From NCBI GenBank assembly GCA_009746045.1, contig RPFO01000213.1:8235978-8299977 (forward strand): DNA of 64,000 nt. Direction: 5' to 3'. The translations under genes were made by a program, and so were the position numbers. The DNA is from Mesostigma viride (Eukaryota; Streptophyta; Mesostigmatophyceae; Mesostigmatales; Mesostigmataceae). This document shows positions 21,185-34,006 of the stretch, piece by piece. The notes beneath the pieces are model-generated. The model searched no databases. It worked only from the letters and a program-made list of their open reading frames with translations, and was not told the DNA's origin. The first letter of the stretch is position 1, and every line of letters begins with the position of its first letter.

Positions 21185-21950
21185 ATATCCGACCTATATA
21201 TTAGCAATAGCCGCCGCCTATCAAACAGGTCCTATTCATCACGAGCGTCAACGCCCCGTCATCGCCCCGTCATCGCCCGGCCGAGGGCCTTAACCTGTTA
21301 ACTCTTTATTCGGAGTGATAGTCAACGACCTATACTACCAATAGCTGCCGCATATCAAACATGGGCTTATCATCACGCCCGTCGAGGGCGATGACGGTGA
21401 CGACCGTCACCGTCATCGCCCTCGACGGGCCAACATCTAAACTCTTCTCTTAATCAACAATCTATGTTACCAATAGCCGCCGCCTATCAAACAGATCCTA
21501 TTCATCACGCGCGTCAACGCCCCGTCATCGCCCCGTCATCGCCCCGTGATCGCCATGCCGAGCCAGCCGAGGGCCAACCTCTTAACTCTTTACATTTGTA
21601 TTCGGAGTAGTAGTCAACGACCTATATTACCAATAGCCGCCGCATATCAAAAAGGTCGTATTCATGACGCCCGTCGAGGGCGATGACGGTGACGCCGTCA
21701 CCGTCATCGCCCACGGGCCAACATCTAAACTCTTCTCTTAATCAACAATCTATATTACCAATAGCCGCCGCCTGTCAAACAGATCCTATTCATCACGCGC
21801 GTCAACGCCCCGTCATCGCCCCGTCATCGCCCCGTCATCGCTCCGTGATCGCCATGCCGACTGCCGAGGGCCAACCTCTTAACTCTTTATTCGGAGTAAT
21901 AGTTAACTGCCGGCATTGCCATACAAGAAGAAGCTCTCGATCCTAGGTAT
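21185..21950 (+). repeat. Alternating tandem repeat with GTCATCGCCCCGTCATCGCC arrays and a long palindrome
   Basis: Five copies of CCAATAGCCGCCGCCTATCA (about 21200, 21335, 21470, 21632, 21758) alternate between a unit with CGCCCCGTCATCGCC arrays and a unit with the inverted GAGGGCGATGACGGTGACG.. palindrome. The palindrome at 21377-21430 has perfect 26-bp arms and a 2-bp spacer; the one at 21667-21718 has a small deletion in one arm. Confidence 0.85.
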
Positions 21951-21959
21951 AGACTACCT

Positions 21960-23025
21960 CGGGTATCATCATCGTAATTGCTAGCATCGAGATCATTCAT
22001 ACCTACCGACGATGGCCAGCTGCAAAAGAAAAATGTCGACCAACAGACAGGACCTATCGCCGGGAACCCTCAAGGCAATAAGGGCGAGACAGGCTTTCAC
22101 CGTTAAGTAAAGTTGTCCACATCGTGCTAAGGAATTTGTGCTAATCTATGAGTACCTATATGGACACTTTGTCGCATTTTTTACATGGCAAATAAGCGAT
22201 GTATGTGTCATGTAGGCTGCCATTGGTGCATGCATGCATGGGCCAGCAATGATGGTCAGAGGTACATTGTGCCTATGAGATAATCATCGATTTGTTGATC
22301 AGCAAGTGATTCATTACGTGAGACAACAATATGTTTGGGGGCTAAGCTTCTTACATTGGTCACATGGCCCGCCATAATTGTTTTCTTATGTGTTTAAGGT
22401 TAGGACTCTGTTCATGACTGAACGTCATGAACGCGCTCTATTCATGACATTGATTAATTGATTTTAATTAGTCTCATGTCCATGTTGGGGGACCGGGATC
22501 TCTGAATTCCCCAAAGAAGATATAGTGGAAGTCAGGTGCCCCAAGACGTCAATATCCGTCAAGACGTCAATAACAACATGTATGTCCACAGCTCAGCTAG
22601 TAGTCTAAAATATGGGCCTCGAGCTACTCTTGCACGCAAGCAATGCCTATCATCAAGGATTAATTAATGCCTATCAACAAGGAGACAATCATGCTTGTTA
22701 AATTTCCTAGGACCCACAACTGGGGGGTCGTAGTCTTTGACAATGTCCGACTGGGCAACGCTACTAATCCTACATATCCGAGGTCCCATGTCTGAATAAG
22801 AGGGGTTGAGCGGATGACGCCAACAGTGTCTGTGCTCTGCATGTCAGCTAAAATCATATCGCGGAGACAAACATATGGCGGTATGTCCAATGTTGGCCAC
22901 TGCGTCGCCTAACAGGTTCGTTCTTACATGGTCGGCAAGGGCCTGACCATGTAAGAAGATATCTCCCTGGCTGGCCAGTCCACAAGGAACCAGCAGGGAC
23001 CTCATCTGAATCAACCTGATTTATT
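21960..23025. other. No supported gene
   Basis: AT-rich; a TTAATTAGTCTCATGTCC..GGGGGACCGGGATC segment near 22455 may be a diverged SINE 3' end. No protein motif recognised. Confidence 0.3.
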
Positions 23026-23029
23026 AACT

Positions 23030-23090
23030 AACTACTTAATTCATTTATTAAACTCATGCCCCCATTAGGGAGTCAAGGAGCATTAGTTAA
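23030..23090 (-). repeat. Diverged SINE/LINE 3' end (tail and hairpin)
   Basis: ACTTAATTCATTTATTAAACTC then ATGCCCCCATTAGGGAGTCA and AGGAGCATTAGTTAACCCC, a variant of the CGTGCTCCCGTTGGGGAGTC / ACGGAGCA motif. Confidence 0.55.
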
Positions 23091-23094
23091 CCCC

Positions 23095-23380
23095 GATTAA
23101 TTAATTAAACACGTGCTCCCGTTGGGGAGTCACGGAGCACCGAAGTGCTTTTAATCCCTGTGTGTGCACAACAGGAGAAAGGGCAGAGACCCCCAGTCTC
23201 CTTCATGCCTAAGGCATGCCACAGCTGCATTCGGGAACGCTAGCTAAACGGACACGCTAACGATCCGGCAATCTGTGGGTGCAATAAGACCCATGTGAGC
23301 ATGGCATAACACTAGGAGCGTGGGCAAGTAATCTCATCATAGCCAGGACGTAGCATGGCTGTACTAGGACTATACCCCGA
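23095..23380 (-). mobile_element. SINE-like retroposon, copy 2
   Basis: TTAATTAATTAAAC tail, hairpin GTGCTCC...GGAGCAC (23106-23139), CGAAGTGCTTTTAATCCCTG then body AGACCCCCAGTCTCCTTCAT, GCATGCCACAGCTGCATTCG, GATCCGGCAATCTGTGGGTG. Nearly the same as 36935-37385 and 39483-39940; this copy is shorter at its 5' side. Confidence 0.75.
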
Positions 23381-23444
23381 TTTCTGATTCTCCCGATTTC
23401 TGGCCTGCGCTGGTTGTCTCCTTGATACCCCGATCAATGGATGG

Positions 23445-23722
23445 ATTAATTAATTAATTAATTAGACTCGTGCTCCCGTTGGGGAGTCACGGAGCATTAA
23501 CCCCGATGAATGGATGGATGGGTGCAAACATGCCTACCGGTCTAATCTATCTACATTGGCTACATACTACATCTATCTAGCAACATTCTAACTACATCAT
23601 CTATCTAGGCAGCCGCACGCTGCCCTAGGGGGAGCTATCTAGCGTGCCTCCCGTGGGATTGCACACGCGGGCGCTTCCCCACTGGGGGGGGCTCGTTGTC
23701 CTCTATGACCTGGGCCCACTTG
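23445..23722 (-). mobile_element. 5'-truncated LINE (family 2): ORF2 C-terminus and 3' UTR
   Basis: On the minus strand [20 protein letters not shown] (23640-23721) matches [20 protein letters not shown] at 36.76-36.85 kb and resembles the C-terminal PVGKPPPP of the 11-kb LINE. A 3' UTR follows, then the hairpin with TTAA tail at 23445-23492. The (TGGA)n microsatellite begins exactly at its 5' break. Confidence 0.65.
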
Positions 23723-24148
23723 GATGGATGGATGGATGGATGGATGGATGGATGGATGGATGGATGGATGGATGGATGGATGGATGGATGGATGGATGGA
23801 TGGATGGATGGATGGATGGATGGATGGATGGATGGATGGATGGATGGATGGATGGATGGATGGATGGATGGATGGATGGATGGATGGATGGATGGATGGA
23901 TGGATGGATGGATGGATGGATGGATGGATGGATGGATGGATGGATGGATGGATGGATGGATGGATGGATGGATGGATGGATGGATGGATGGATGGATGGA
24001 TGGATGGATGGATGGATGGATGGATGGATGGATGGATGGATGGATGGATGGATGGATGGATGGATGGATGGATGGATGGATGGATGGATGGATGGATGGA
24101 TGGATGGATGGATGGATGGATGGATGGATGGATGGATGGATGGATGGA
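23722..24148 (+). repeat. (TGGA)n microsatellite, about 106 perfect units
   Basis: An uninterrupted tetranucleotide run of about 427 bp. It stays open in several frames (Met-Asp-Gly-Trp repeats) only because of its composition. Confidence 0.99.
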
Positions 24149-24244
24149 TGTTTATAGTACTATGCTAATCTCTATAGAAACATAATTACACGGAAGTTAC
24201 AAATCTCATCTGCATCATGCCCCAAGACACTACATTAAACAATC

Positions 24245-24520
24245 AAATAAAATTATAACATGCCTCCGATGGGAGATCATGTAGCACATATTCCTTGCTG
24301 AATGGGTGGAGGTGGGTCAAGCCGCGACATCGAAATAAGCTAACTCTAAGCTATCTAGTCTACAAAATCCTAACTACACTTCTCCCCAAAGCGCCCCTTC
24401 CGCTTTGGGGAGGGGGCTTACCCACAGGGGCTGGCGTGTGAGCCGGGACATTGGTCTTCCACCTCTTCTTGTTCTGCATAGTAGGAACAGAGAGCAAAGA
24501 AATGCGGTGTGGGGACCCCT
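24245..24520 (-). mobile_element. 5'-truncated copy of the 11-kb LINE
   Basis: AAATTATAACATGCCTCC, GATCATGTAGCACATATTCC, AATCCTAACTACACT and the C-terminal codons for PVGKPPP match 11118-11345. Homology fades near 24520 (AAATGCGGTGTGGGGACC against TATGCGGTGCTCAAAC). A typical 3'-anchored dead copy. Confidence 0.8.
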
Positions 24521-24599
24521 TCTCGTGGTAATGCGTTACATGTACTCTTCACCGGGCTTTGCTCTTCATGGGTTCATAAAGACAACAATTATTCAGTAA

Positions 24600-24725
24600 G
24601 AATTTAACAAATTAGGAACATATATCCGTTGGGAGTCACTGTTACACATATACCTGCAAAGGGGCATATGATTTTTAATACATTCTGAGCTACAACCTGC
24701 AGGTGCATGGGTTTAGTTAACTGCC
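24600..24725 (-). repeat. SINE/LINE 3' end variant (CCGTTGGGAGTCACTGTTACACATAT)
   Basis: ATTAGGAACATATATCCGTTGGGAGT..TACACATATACCTGCAAAGG then GGCATATGATTTTTAATACATTCT. The same sequence family starts at 50811. Confidence 0.6.
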
Positions 24726-25659
24726 ACCTATACTAGAGGCCTGACATGGGGTGGAGCTTCAGTGCTTCCCCGCCTTCTCCTTCTCCCACACTGGGTGCTC
24801 CGCCTCCTTCTTCTCCGGACCGGCCTGACCGTGGGTGCACCGGCCCCGCCTCCTCCTTCTCCTCACGGGACGATTCGCGCTCCACGCACATGTGGCTGCA
24901 GCATCAGTTAGCACGGGCAAGACATAGCAGTAACCGCGCTATGGCTGTTCTAGCACCAGCCTAGCAGCCTGCCATGATTACTCAGCAAACCCACGACAGC
25001 TAAACCCTTGGCTGTGACAACCAGTCCATGCATCATTAAGTATGGGTACGGGGAAAGCTTCCCGCGTATCCATGGCCATATGAATGACAGGGCAACACAA
25101 CAACTTGCACCCTAGCCCCCCGTGCAAACACAAAAACGTGGGTCGTGGCTTCCACGCCCCATCCGCCATGCATGACAGCGCGTACCTCACTCGCATTCAC
25201 ACCGGGCGGCATCCCAGCGCCGTTGCTGTCCCTATGTGACACGTCGGCTGATTAAGCAGATACACAGCAGAGTCTGATGTAAACCGCTAAAACCCAAACC
25301 CATGCAGAACACAGTCAAGGACGCGTGCATGTCAAGCCATGCCAATTGTGAACCGTACAGCAATTTACTTTTCAAGCCTGAACAGGTGGATAGCAGATAC
25401 TAGCCTGGAAGAGGTTACAGGGGCACATGTCCATTAGCGAGCGGAACACAGCATACACCCTACAAGCGTACCGCACAATGTCCTCCTGCAATTGTCTGCA
25501 GATCTCCAAATGCCGCAGACATCTCCACTGCTCTCGTGGCGATTGCAAATGCTTCATGCCGCAGACATCTCCACTGCTCTCATGGCGATTGCAAATGCTT
25601 GATGCCGCACCTCTGCTTACAGAAGAAAAGCTTCCTCCGGGCGAGGCACCTGACTGGTT

Positions 25660-26373
25660 CAACCAACACCCATTCCTTGGCTTGACAATGTGGCCATGAC
25701 AGCATCGTGAATCTCCTTCGCCAACGCCCACACATCAGGACCCGTGCGCTGCACCGCCATGGCCACAGGCTGCACCGCTGCAATCGATGCAGCATTCACT
25801 GCCTGCGCCGCACCATGTACTGCATGCACGAAAGCCAATCCTGGCTCGGTTATCATGGTCTTGCCCGATTCCTGCTGCTTCTTCTTCTTCGATGCAGTCA
25901 TGCGCACTTTATACCCCTTCCTCTCCAAGCACGCCTTCAGCACCTGGTTCGTGCGGTGCTGAATATGCTTCTGAAGGCGCGCCTTCTAAACACAAATTGT
26001 TGGCAATGTATGATTCCCAAACGGCATGATAGGCACATAATCAGTCCCATTAATTGCTTTGCGGCAGTCAATGCACCAGAACACCTGTTGAAAAAAGAAG
26101 GTTATGCATGCTAGCGATTACCCGCGGCAAGAAGCAATCAACACGCCTAGCTAACAACTGCAACCACAATGTAATTCATGACGGGCCACTCACCGCTAGC
26201 CTGCTCTCCTGCTTCAATGTCTCCCCATTCTCAAGGCCTCCATTGTAAACCTCTCCGTCTTCACCATCGTCACCGTCTTCCTCTTCCTCCACTCCGACGT
26301 ATCCGTGCTTCCTTTTCCTAAGATACCTAGGGTTGTTCAAGTCGTATGTGCGGCGTTGGCACACTTCCAACAA
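25660..26373 (-). pseudogene. Two-exon gene fragment with an in-frame stop, unknown family
   Basis: Exon A (26373 down to about 26193) encodes LLEVCQRRTYDLNNPRYLRK and an acidic stretch, and ends RLA before GTGAGTGG. Exon B starts after TTTTTTCAACAG at about 26092 and reads VFWCIDCRKAINGTDYVPIM (one CxxC) then PFGNHTLPTICV. A TAG at about 25986 interrupts the same frame, which continues KARLQKHIQHRTNQVLKACL and a Lys-rich then Ala-rich tail. The splice phase is consistent (phase 0). Either the TAG ends a short protein or the gene is dead. Function unknown. Confidence 0.4.
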
Positions 26374-26992
26374 AATTTTGGCCGCCTCTACCCATTACCA
26401 TTTATTCGTACCATCATAACATATCCAGGCGTTTGAAAAATCATTCCCTCGTTCGAACTTCTACGCCTGGGCGTCCATGACGAGGCAGTCACGACGGGAC
26501 GCAGATGCACAAAAATAAAAAAGGCGACATCCCTTCAATCATTGACCAAAGAAGAGAATAAGCGCAGAACTTGGATTTCAACACCACACACCCATTACCA
26601 GCGAGCACGGCTGGCCTGCAACCGCCATCATTTCATAACCAGAAGCCAGGGCCCACACTCCATCCCGTTACCTCATCTTCCACGCACGGCTTCCGCTGCT
26701 TCCCTCTGCTCTTTCGCATTCTCCGCCAGCAACCTCGCCTTCTCCTCGTCGAACAATCCACTATAAGAATGAAATCCCCTCTATTGGACGCCATTCAGAC
26801 GAACTTTGCTAGCGTCTTTTCACCGGCCCCAGCACACATAATCTATAGCCGCTTACTGACAACGGCCGACAACGACAACTGCTGAACAGGCGACAAAGGC
26901 TGATAACTACATTTTTATATTTCGCTGCATTTGCTAATAGACACGCACGTTCTCCCACTTCACCATCAACATATATCAACATATATACTAAA

Positions 26993-27867
26993 ATTTGTAA
27001 AACGCAGCCCTGGCACAATTTTAGCTAACACTCTTTCGAACGGCTTTCGGCTCCAGCCACTCAGCGGCGCGACTTACAGTCCGCTTGACGAATGAGCTGC
27101 GCGAAATTTCGTTGCGACCAATCACGAAAAGGTCAAACCACGGCGCGCCCATTTTTGAGGTTTCTGAAGCGTTACATCCAGATGAGCCATTTGGCAGAGG
27201 TCCGTATGCCCAGATTGCGCCAGGAGCCAAACTCTGCGATGTCCTGTGTTTGGGAGCTCCAGATATAACCGTCGCAAACTTTTGGGCTGTTGGACCAAAC
27301 TTTCTGTTGGCGAAATCCCGTTACAAACGCGCAGGAAGCTCACACGTGGATTTTCCTCTGCTCCACCGCCTGTAAGCGATTTTTCCCTGCTGTCTGCGGG
27401 TTTGGCGAGGTCACTCATCCCCGCGCGCATCGCGCTCCCGTCGCAGGGGTAGCAGTCAATCTGGAGCTTGAACTCCGCAAGTAGTTCGCGAGCTCCGTCC
27501 ACTGCGCGGTTGCGCAGTTTGTCCCTTTTAAGCAATGTACATATTGTGCAACTTCTGATGACATTGTTTACGTAGACTTCAGGCGCCAAGGCACACCTCA
27601 TCATACGCGTAATCGTGACGTACCGGGTTCGAACCTTCAGAGGCCTCCTACCATTTCGGATTTTTTTCCTTCACCCTTTTGCCAAACTCCGTGAATCTTG
27701 TGGTCGAAACTCTAAAGCTAGCGCGCGCTCCTTGGCGGGACTAGTGCCACTTGGCACTCGACGGAGGTACGTGGTGACTCACATCTCCCTAGCCGGGGCT
27801 CCCTGGCCGGGGACCGGCCACGAAAAGAACAAGCTCTAATGTCGCGGGCGAAGCCCGCAAAACTTGT
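26993..27867. repeat. Tandem duplication, copy 1 (about 875 bp)
   Basis: Runs from TTGTAAAACGCAGCCCTGGCAC to CGCGGGCGAAGCCCGCAAAACTTG and is repeated immediately at 27872. Short open frames inside have no recognised motif. GGTTCGAACC at 27628 resembles a pol III B box but is a plain palindrome with no A box seen. Confidence 0.9.
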
Positions 27868-27871
27868 ACTA

Positions 27872-28748
27872 AAGCTTGTAAAACGCAGCCTTGGCACAAT
27901 TTTAGCTAACACTCTTTCGAACGGCTTTCGGCTCCAGCCACTCAGCGGCGCGACTTACGGTCCGCTTGACGAATGAGCTGCGCGAAATTTCGTTGCGACC
28001 AATCACGAAAAGGTCAAACCACGGCGCGCCCATTTTTGAGGTTTCTGAAGCGTTACATCCAGATGAGCCATTTGGCAGAGGTCCGTATGCCCAGATGGCT
28101 CCTACTAGAAAACTCTGCGATTTCCTGTGTTCGCGAGCTCCAGATATAACCGTCGCAAACTTTTGGGCTGTTGGAGCAAACTTTCTGTTGGCGATATCCC
28201 GTTACAAACGCGCAGGAAGCTCACACGTGGATTTTCCTGTGCTCCACCGCCTGTAAGCGATTTTTCCCTGCTGTCTGCGGCGAGGTCACTCATCCCCGCG
28301 CGCATCGCGCTCCCGTGCAGGGGTAGCAGTCAATCTGGAGCTAGTTGAACTCCGCAAGACGTAGTTCGCGAGCTCCGTCCACTGCGCGGTTGCGCAGTTT
28401 GTCCCTTTGTAGCAATGTACATATTGTGCAACTTCTGATGAAATTGCTTACGTAGACTTCAGGCGCCAAGGCACACCTCATCATACGATCAATCGTGACG
28501 TACCGGGTTCGAACCTTCAGAGGCCTTCTAGCATTCCGGATTTTTTTCCTTCACCCTTTTGCCAAACTCCGTGAATCTTGTGGTCGAAACTCTAAAGCTA
28601 GCGCGCGCTCCTTGGCGGGACTAGTGCCACTTGGCACTCGACGGAGGTACGTGGTGACTCACATCTCCCTAGCCGGGGCTCCCTGGCCGGGGACCGGCCA
28701 CAAAAAGAACAAGCTCTAATGTCGCGGGCGAAGCCCGCAAAACTTGTT
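27872..28748. repeat. Tandem duplication, copy 2
   Basis: Nearly identical to copy 1 with scattered substitutions and small indels (for example GCTCCTACTAGAAAACTC for GCGCCAGGAGCCAAACTC near 28097). It ends with the same short hairpin CGGGCGAAGCCCG. Confidence 0.9.
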
Positions 28749-28944
28749 ACAATATATAATTATCCATCTGGCCGTGGACAGGCAAAGACCCCCTTAGTAA
28801 CTTACTAAAACGTAATCTTACAGCATCGGATCACTGGCACCTAATTTACCGGTGGTAACTTCTCAACTAAGATCCGTCGCGGTAATCTCCCGTGTCGGTA
28901 CAGTACTACGAAAGATACGTCGTGGTAACGTTACGCACTAGGAA

Positions 28945-29242
28945 GGGGTCTGTGACATTTTGTGATATTTTTTTATCACAAAATGTCACTTTTGTGACAT
29001 TTTGTGATAAAAAAATGATAAAACGTGACAAAATGTGACAAAATGTGATAAAACTGTGACAAATTGTGATCGAGACATGTCATGATTGTGACAAAACGTG
29101 ACAAACGTGATAAAACCAGCATATTTTGTGATAACGTCATTATCACAAAATGTCAAAGTGTCACAAAATGTCACAAACCCACAGAAAAACAAAATGTGAT
29201 AAGGTGATAAATCACAACCACTCAGGGGAAGTGATATATCAC
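28945..29242 (+). repeat. Left inverted TGTGACA/TGTGATA array
   Basis: Dense copies of TGTGACATTTTGTGATA, AAATGTGACAAAATGTGATA and their complements, many forming local hairpins. Confidence 0.9.
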
Positions 29243-29249
29243 AAAGCAC

Positions 29250-32200
29250 GCATAATGCACATCCGCAGCAAGGAAGTGCGTGCATGCCGCAGCAGAGATG
29301 GAGAAGGAAAAGGCCAAGGTGGGACACGGCAAGGTGGCAATGCCAGGAGAGACAACACGTGCAGCGGTACGGGGCAAGCTTTCAAAGGATGACACCAAGA
29401 ACTCGCCACTGAGAAAGTTCTTAAGCGCAGGTGACAACTTGAAAAACCAGAGGGGGGTACTGAAAGGAACTGACAAAACAAGCTGGAAACACCCTTAGGT
29501 GCATGATAAAATGCACCACAATGTCATGTGCCGTGGGAGACATGGTTTATTGCAAAAATATCGACTGGGATGTTAAGAAAAACACCAATATTGAACATTC
29601 AGGGCAATCGTCATCACGGTCATCAAGTGTCAACCTCCGACCCATCGCTGGCCAAGCATCCATCATGCTGATCAAAGGTGGCATCGTCAATATCTACACT
29701 AAATCACAACACTGCATCATGCATCCATTGCTCTGAGCTCACAACACTGGTATGATAAAATGGCAACGGGGAGTGAACATGTTCAGATGGCATGCAACAA
29801 CCCGATGAAATGGCACAACTGATCAAATACGAACACCAACTGTATTGATACACACACAAGGAACGGTGCACTCAAGCATGGCTGTGGGTGGTGTGCAAAA
29901 TGGACACCCACAATCATCTCACAAATGCAATATAAAATCTGTTGACCGACAAGCACAACGGGGCTCAACAGTCCTCGTCATCAAAGTCATCATCCTCATC
30001 ATCACTGAAACCATTACGAGGGCTGTCCCAGCCACCATTGCTGAAATATCTGGATGACTCTCTAGAAACAATCACAGGACACTGTCGAGTGCTACGGCAA
30101 TGTGACCAAGGCTCAGAGCCTACAAAATCTGCATCCGCATGTGGCCTCTCGCCGTGTTGGACTGACGGATGTGCCCAGCCCGACTGTGTTAGGTATATTG
30201 CCTGCATGCAAGACAAAAATACATCATCCGGCAAAGCACGCATCGGTACACACAAAAATTTGTTAGTGAGATGAAGCCACGCGCTGGACGCGCCAACAAC
30301 TGTCAACTTTGCATGACTTCAGTTCACTTGTATGTAAGGATGCGGGGGAGATCGCAGCAGTTGCGTGGCTATCTATGAGTACCGGCCTAGTTTTAGGACA
30401 AAGAAGGTGAGATACTGGGCCAAGAGAGAGACAGGGGTGCTCGAGAAAAAAATTGGCCATGGATGTTCACCTAAATTGTATCTACATGCCTCACAAGTTG
30501 TAGGGAACTGCACACCCAGGAATCCTGGAGTCGCAAAGGTTCCCTAACATCCCAAGAGGCCTCACAATCTACTTCATTGCAATCTCTGTATGGTTAATAC
30601 GGCAATAAGAAAGAAACGCGATTAGTGCCAAGAAAAAGCAAGGCCAATCAACCAACAATATGCCCCGTTACAGGTAGGATGAACTCTAACGAGGCTGAAG
30701 GCTCTACGTCTGCAATTGACACTAGCAGGAGTCGTTCAGGGTGGGGTGTGGGGGGGAGGGAATGACAAAAAGCTGTGATCTGAGCAAAAAGGATAAATAT
30801 GCAAAGATGCTACCCATGCAAGGAAGCGAGACATAGTCCAGCAATGCCAGGAATGTCAGCCGAGGCTACTGGATTGCAAAGAAGGTTCTACCGACAGCGA
30901 AGGAATTGGTACGAATAATGCCAACTATTTGTAGCTGAGAGCATCACCAGCGGGCTACAAAAAAATCATGCACGGAAGCTGGAAGAACAAGGCCAATGGT
31001 GGCTGACGCGCACAGCACGTTGATAATTTGAGGAATGAGCACTACATAAAGAATGATCACCGTTGCTCACCATCAAGAATTCGCCGCGCTGGACAGGCGA
31101 CCAAGAGCTTGTCGCTGCCACATGCGATGGGGCCGCGTGCAAGCCCAACGGTATTAGGCATCACAAGTACACGCGCAAAATTGACACCACAATGGCAACA
31201 CAGATGCACACATACGAATGTATAACGACCGAAAGCATAAACAGAGAATCAGTTGGTTAAGACAAGGAAAGTGGCGCAAGAGCAGCCCATGTCATGCAAC
31301 TCTCAATCTGAACAAGGTTATGCCCTTCATGAAAACTAAATCAGATGTCGTTTGCATAGTCTATTGACCTTGTACGAATGAGATAGTGAAACTGCTGCAG
31401 CATTCATGGCAAGCACGGCTAACTTGGCATGAAACCGAGCGGCCCATAGCAGCCTTGGCCCTAGGGCGATACGTGAGAATGCCACGTGCGTACGGCATGC
31501 ATGTTAAAGTCGATGCAAACTTATTAGTATTTCAGGCGAGGAATTCCTTGCTCACCTCAACTGGTAAAGAGTGGGCAGCTTCTGGATGTCCGAATGTGCT
31601 GTGCGTACCACTGAGCGAACAGATCGATTAAAGCTTTATTCTAGACCATGCCTATGTTTCTCCCCCGATGGCTGCTTGTAGCCTTGTCCGAGCTCGCTCC
31701 TGAATTCATTTGAGACGACGCCCTAATGGCTACATAAATCACGACGGTCATCAGTGAGCCTATGCTCCTATTCCAACCACCACGTGCGTTCATACAGAAG
31801 CGACATTGCTGGAAATCAAAAGGCACATAATCCCGCCTTGGCTGCGAGCCGATCGCAGCTCCCTTCCACCTTTCCCACCTGTGCAGCGTGGATAGATGTG
31901 CAACTCTAAGGTCTTTTTTTTTTCGCGTCGTCTTAACTTCAACTTCAACCGTAACACCCGCGCAACCACTGGAATTAGGGCTCGCAATTCGCCAAGTCCC
32001 ATCAACGTCGCAAAGTCTGGTGTCGTCGCTCTTCCTGTCATCAATCATTAGTGCCCAATACTATCGTCATTACTGTCGTCATTAGAGGCCCTTTAGGCCT
32101 TTACTATCGTCAGTCACTCGCTTTGTGACGATAATAACGTACGGTAGATGGCATCAGTCGTACTTCCCGCCCCCCCCCCTGCCCACGTCCCCTTCCGATT

Positions 32201-33990
32201 TCTCCGCTACTACATCTCGCCCCAAGTAGAAGTTTGCATTTTGCCATACATTAGGAATAACTGACTGACGAAACTAGTAAAAAGACGACTGACATGACTC
32301 TCTAGTATCGCTTGGTTGGGACCGCTGGCCTGGAATCGTAACTGTTAGCCGTACCGTTCAGACTACAGTCCACAGCAGCCCCTAGCTTGGGAGTCTGGAA
32401 TGAATGGACAAAAATCTTTCGCAACATGCGCAAGTCTGGAATCAACCCGTCAGGATCCTTGCGCAAAATTCAAATATTACGCCGAAACCGATGGCAAACG
32501 ACTAGGTGCACGCAATGGCTAAGGCAGTGAGGGGCTGAGGGTACGCTCGAGCGAAGGGGCCACCTAGTTTTATGTAACCACAGAGTGTGCAATAACAAAC
32601 GGGGCTGCAGGTCCACGAAACGACGTGATTTCTCTAGCAATTGCGGCGTAGCAGTTTGGATCATGATGTAGGTGCACTTAGGATGTATGTCGAGTTTAAT
32701 TAAGCATGGAGGTAGCAATGAGGGACTGAGACACATCATATCCAGTTCTGAATCAAGCCGTTCTTTACGCTGAAACACAGCGCAAGCAAGATCTCCGGAA
32801 CCTGCCGCCAAGCTCCTTAGCCGCTAAGGTTAGCAAAATTCTGCCAGCTTCTTTTACAGCGGTTAGCATGCCGTGCTCATGTGTATGAGGCCATTTCATG
32901 GCGGCCGGGTAAAGCTGGCCATGTCTTTGAGAGCTTTGAATATGTATTCTCTGAAGGCTTTCAATACCATGGTGCTTTCTGCGCTCGGCATCTTATGTGT
33001 GCCTTCGAATTGCCGTTTTCCTCTTCAATTGCGCGTGTACCTGCGGGTGACTGATACCGTTGGGCTGGCCTCACCTGCGGCCTACCCGCGAATGGCAGGC
33101 TAGCTCCTGGTCGAGACTTGTGGTGAGTAGTGGGTACCATCGCATACCTGGAGTCTGTACTTTGTTATCGACGTGCTGTATGTGGCATTGCTAGAATGCA
33201 TCCAGTTCTTCCTGTTTCTAACTCCAATTACTTGGCATTTTTGCAATCATGCTCCGCCTACATTTAAACACACATGCGTTGCATTTTTTCATAAGGCTTC
33301 TTTGTTGTTGAAAGCCGTAAACTGTCTTTCTGCTATTTACATCCCGTCTGCCGCGACTTTCTCCGGTTTTCCCCCATTGACCCCATCTCTGCTGCACTTT
33401 CCATCAGCTCCTTTTTGTTGACAATCAGCGCTTTTAACCTTGTTAGCAAATTGTAAAAATGACACTGTCTAATATATATGAGAAAAATCCTTGTGCCTAT
33501 TTTTATTAGGAGTTCAGTCATTGGGCTCTAGGAGACATGTGTGATCAACTTTGAGGCTCGTCCTTTGGGATAAAACCTCCAAAGAGTCACACCACTGGAC
33601 AAGTTATCTTGAACCAGAACTTTTTGTTGGAACACTGACTGAGAGCAGCACGCTTAAGGTTTTGTAAGAAAATCATTTTTTCTCTGAAACGCCATAGCTC
33701 CTTTCTAATCATTGTGATTGTGTTGCGTATTCCTTGTCAGTCAGTTAGTTATGTATTCCTTATCATGGGACAGGCGGAGGGGGGCTAATAATTCCTCATG
33801 GGGGCAGCAAGGGAGTTGTAGCACACGCAGTTATGAGCTTTGCTTCTTTCAACATGTTGCTCATAATATCCAATTTCGTGGTTTCTTGGTCTTTGGTATC
33901 TTCATAATAGTAGTGCTAGGGTCTCACTTGGTCACCCTTACAATGTTAGTGCCCTTCAGCAATCTCATTTTTAGTCAAATTAGGCTTCAA
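29250..33990. other. Interior of the large element, no gene recognised
   Basis: About 4.7 kb with only short open frames on either strand. The longest is a minus-strand frame at 31641-32048 of about 135 codons (TRKKKDLRVAHLSTLHRWER) without a known motif. No transposase, integrase, polymerase or helicase signature seen; small spliced exons could be missed by eye. Confidence 0.3.
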
Positions 33991-34006
33991 TGGTCATCGA
34001 TTTGAA

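Noticed and set aside
23644-24185. Met-Asp-Gly-Trp repeat protein of ~170 aa
   Set aside because: Direct translation of (TGGA)n in several overlapping frames with no other coding signal.
27618-27640. tRNA gene or SINE B box (GGGTTCGAACC)
   Set aside because: No cloverleaf can be folded around it and no A box lies at the right distance; GGTTCGAACC is simply palindromic. Same for the copy at 28506.
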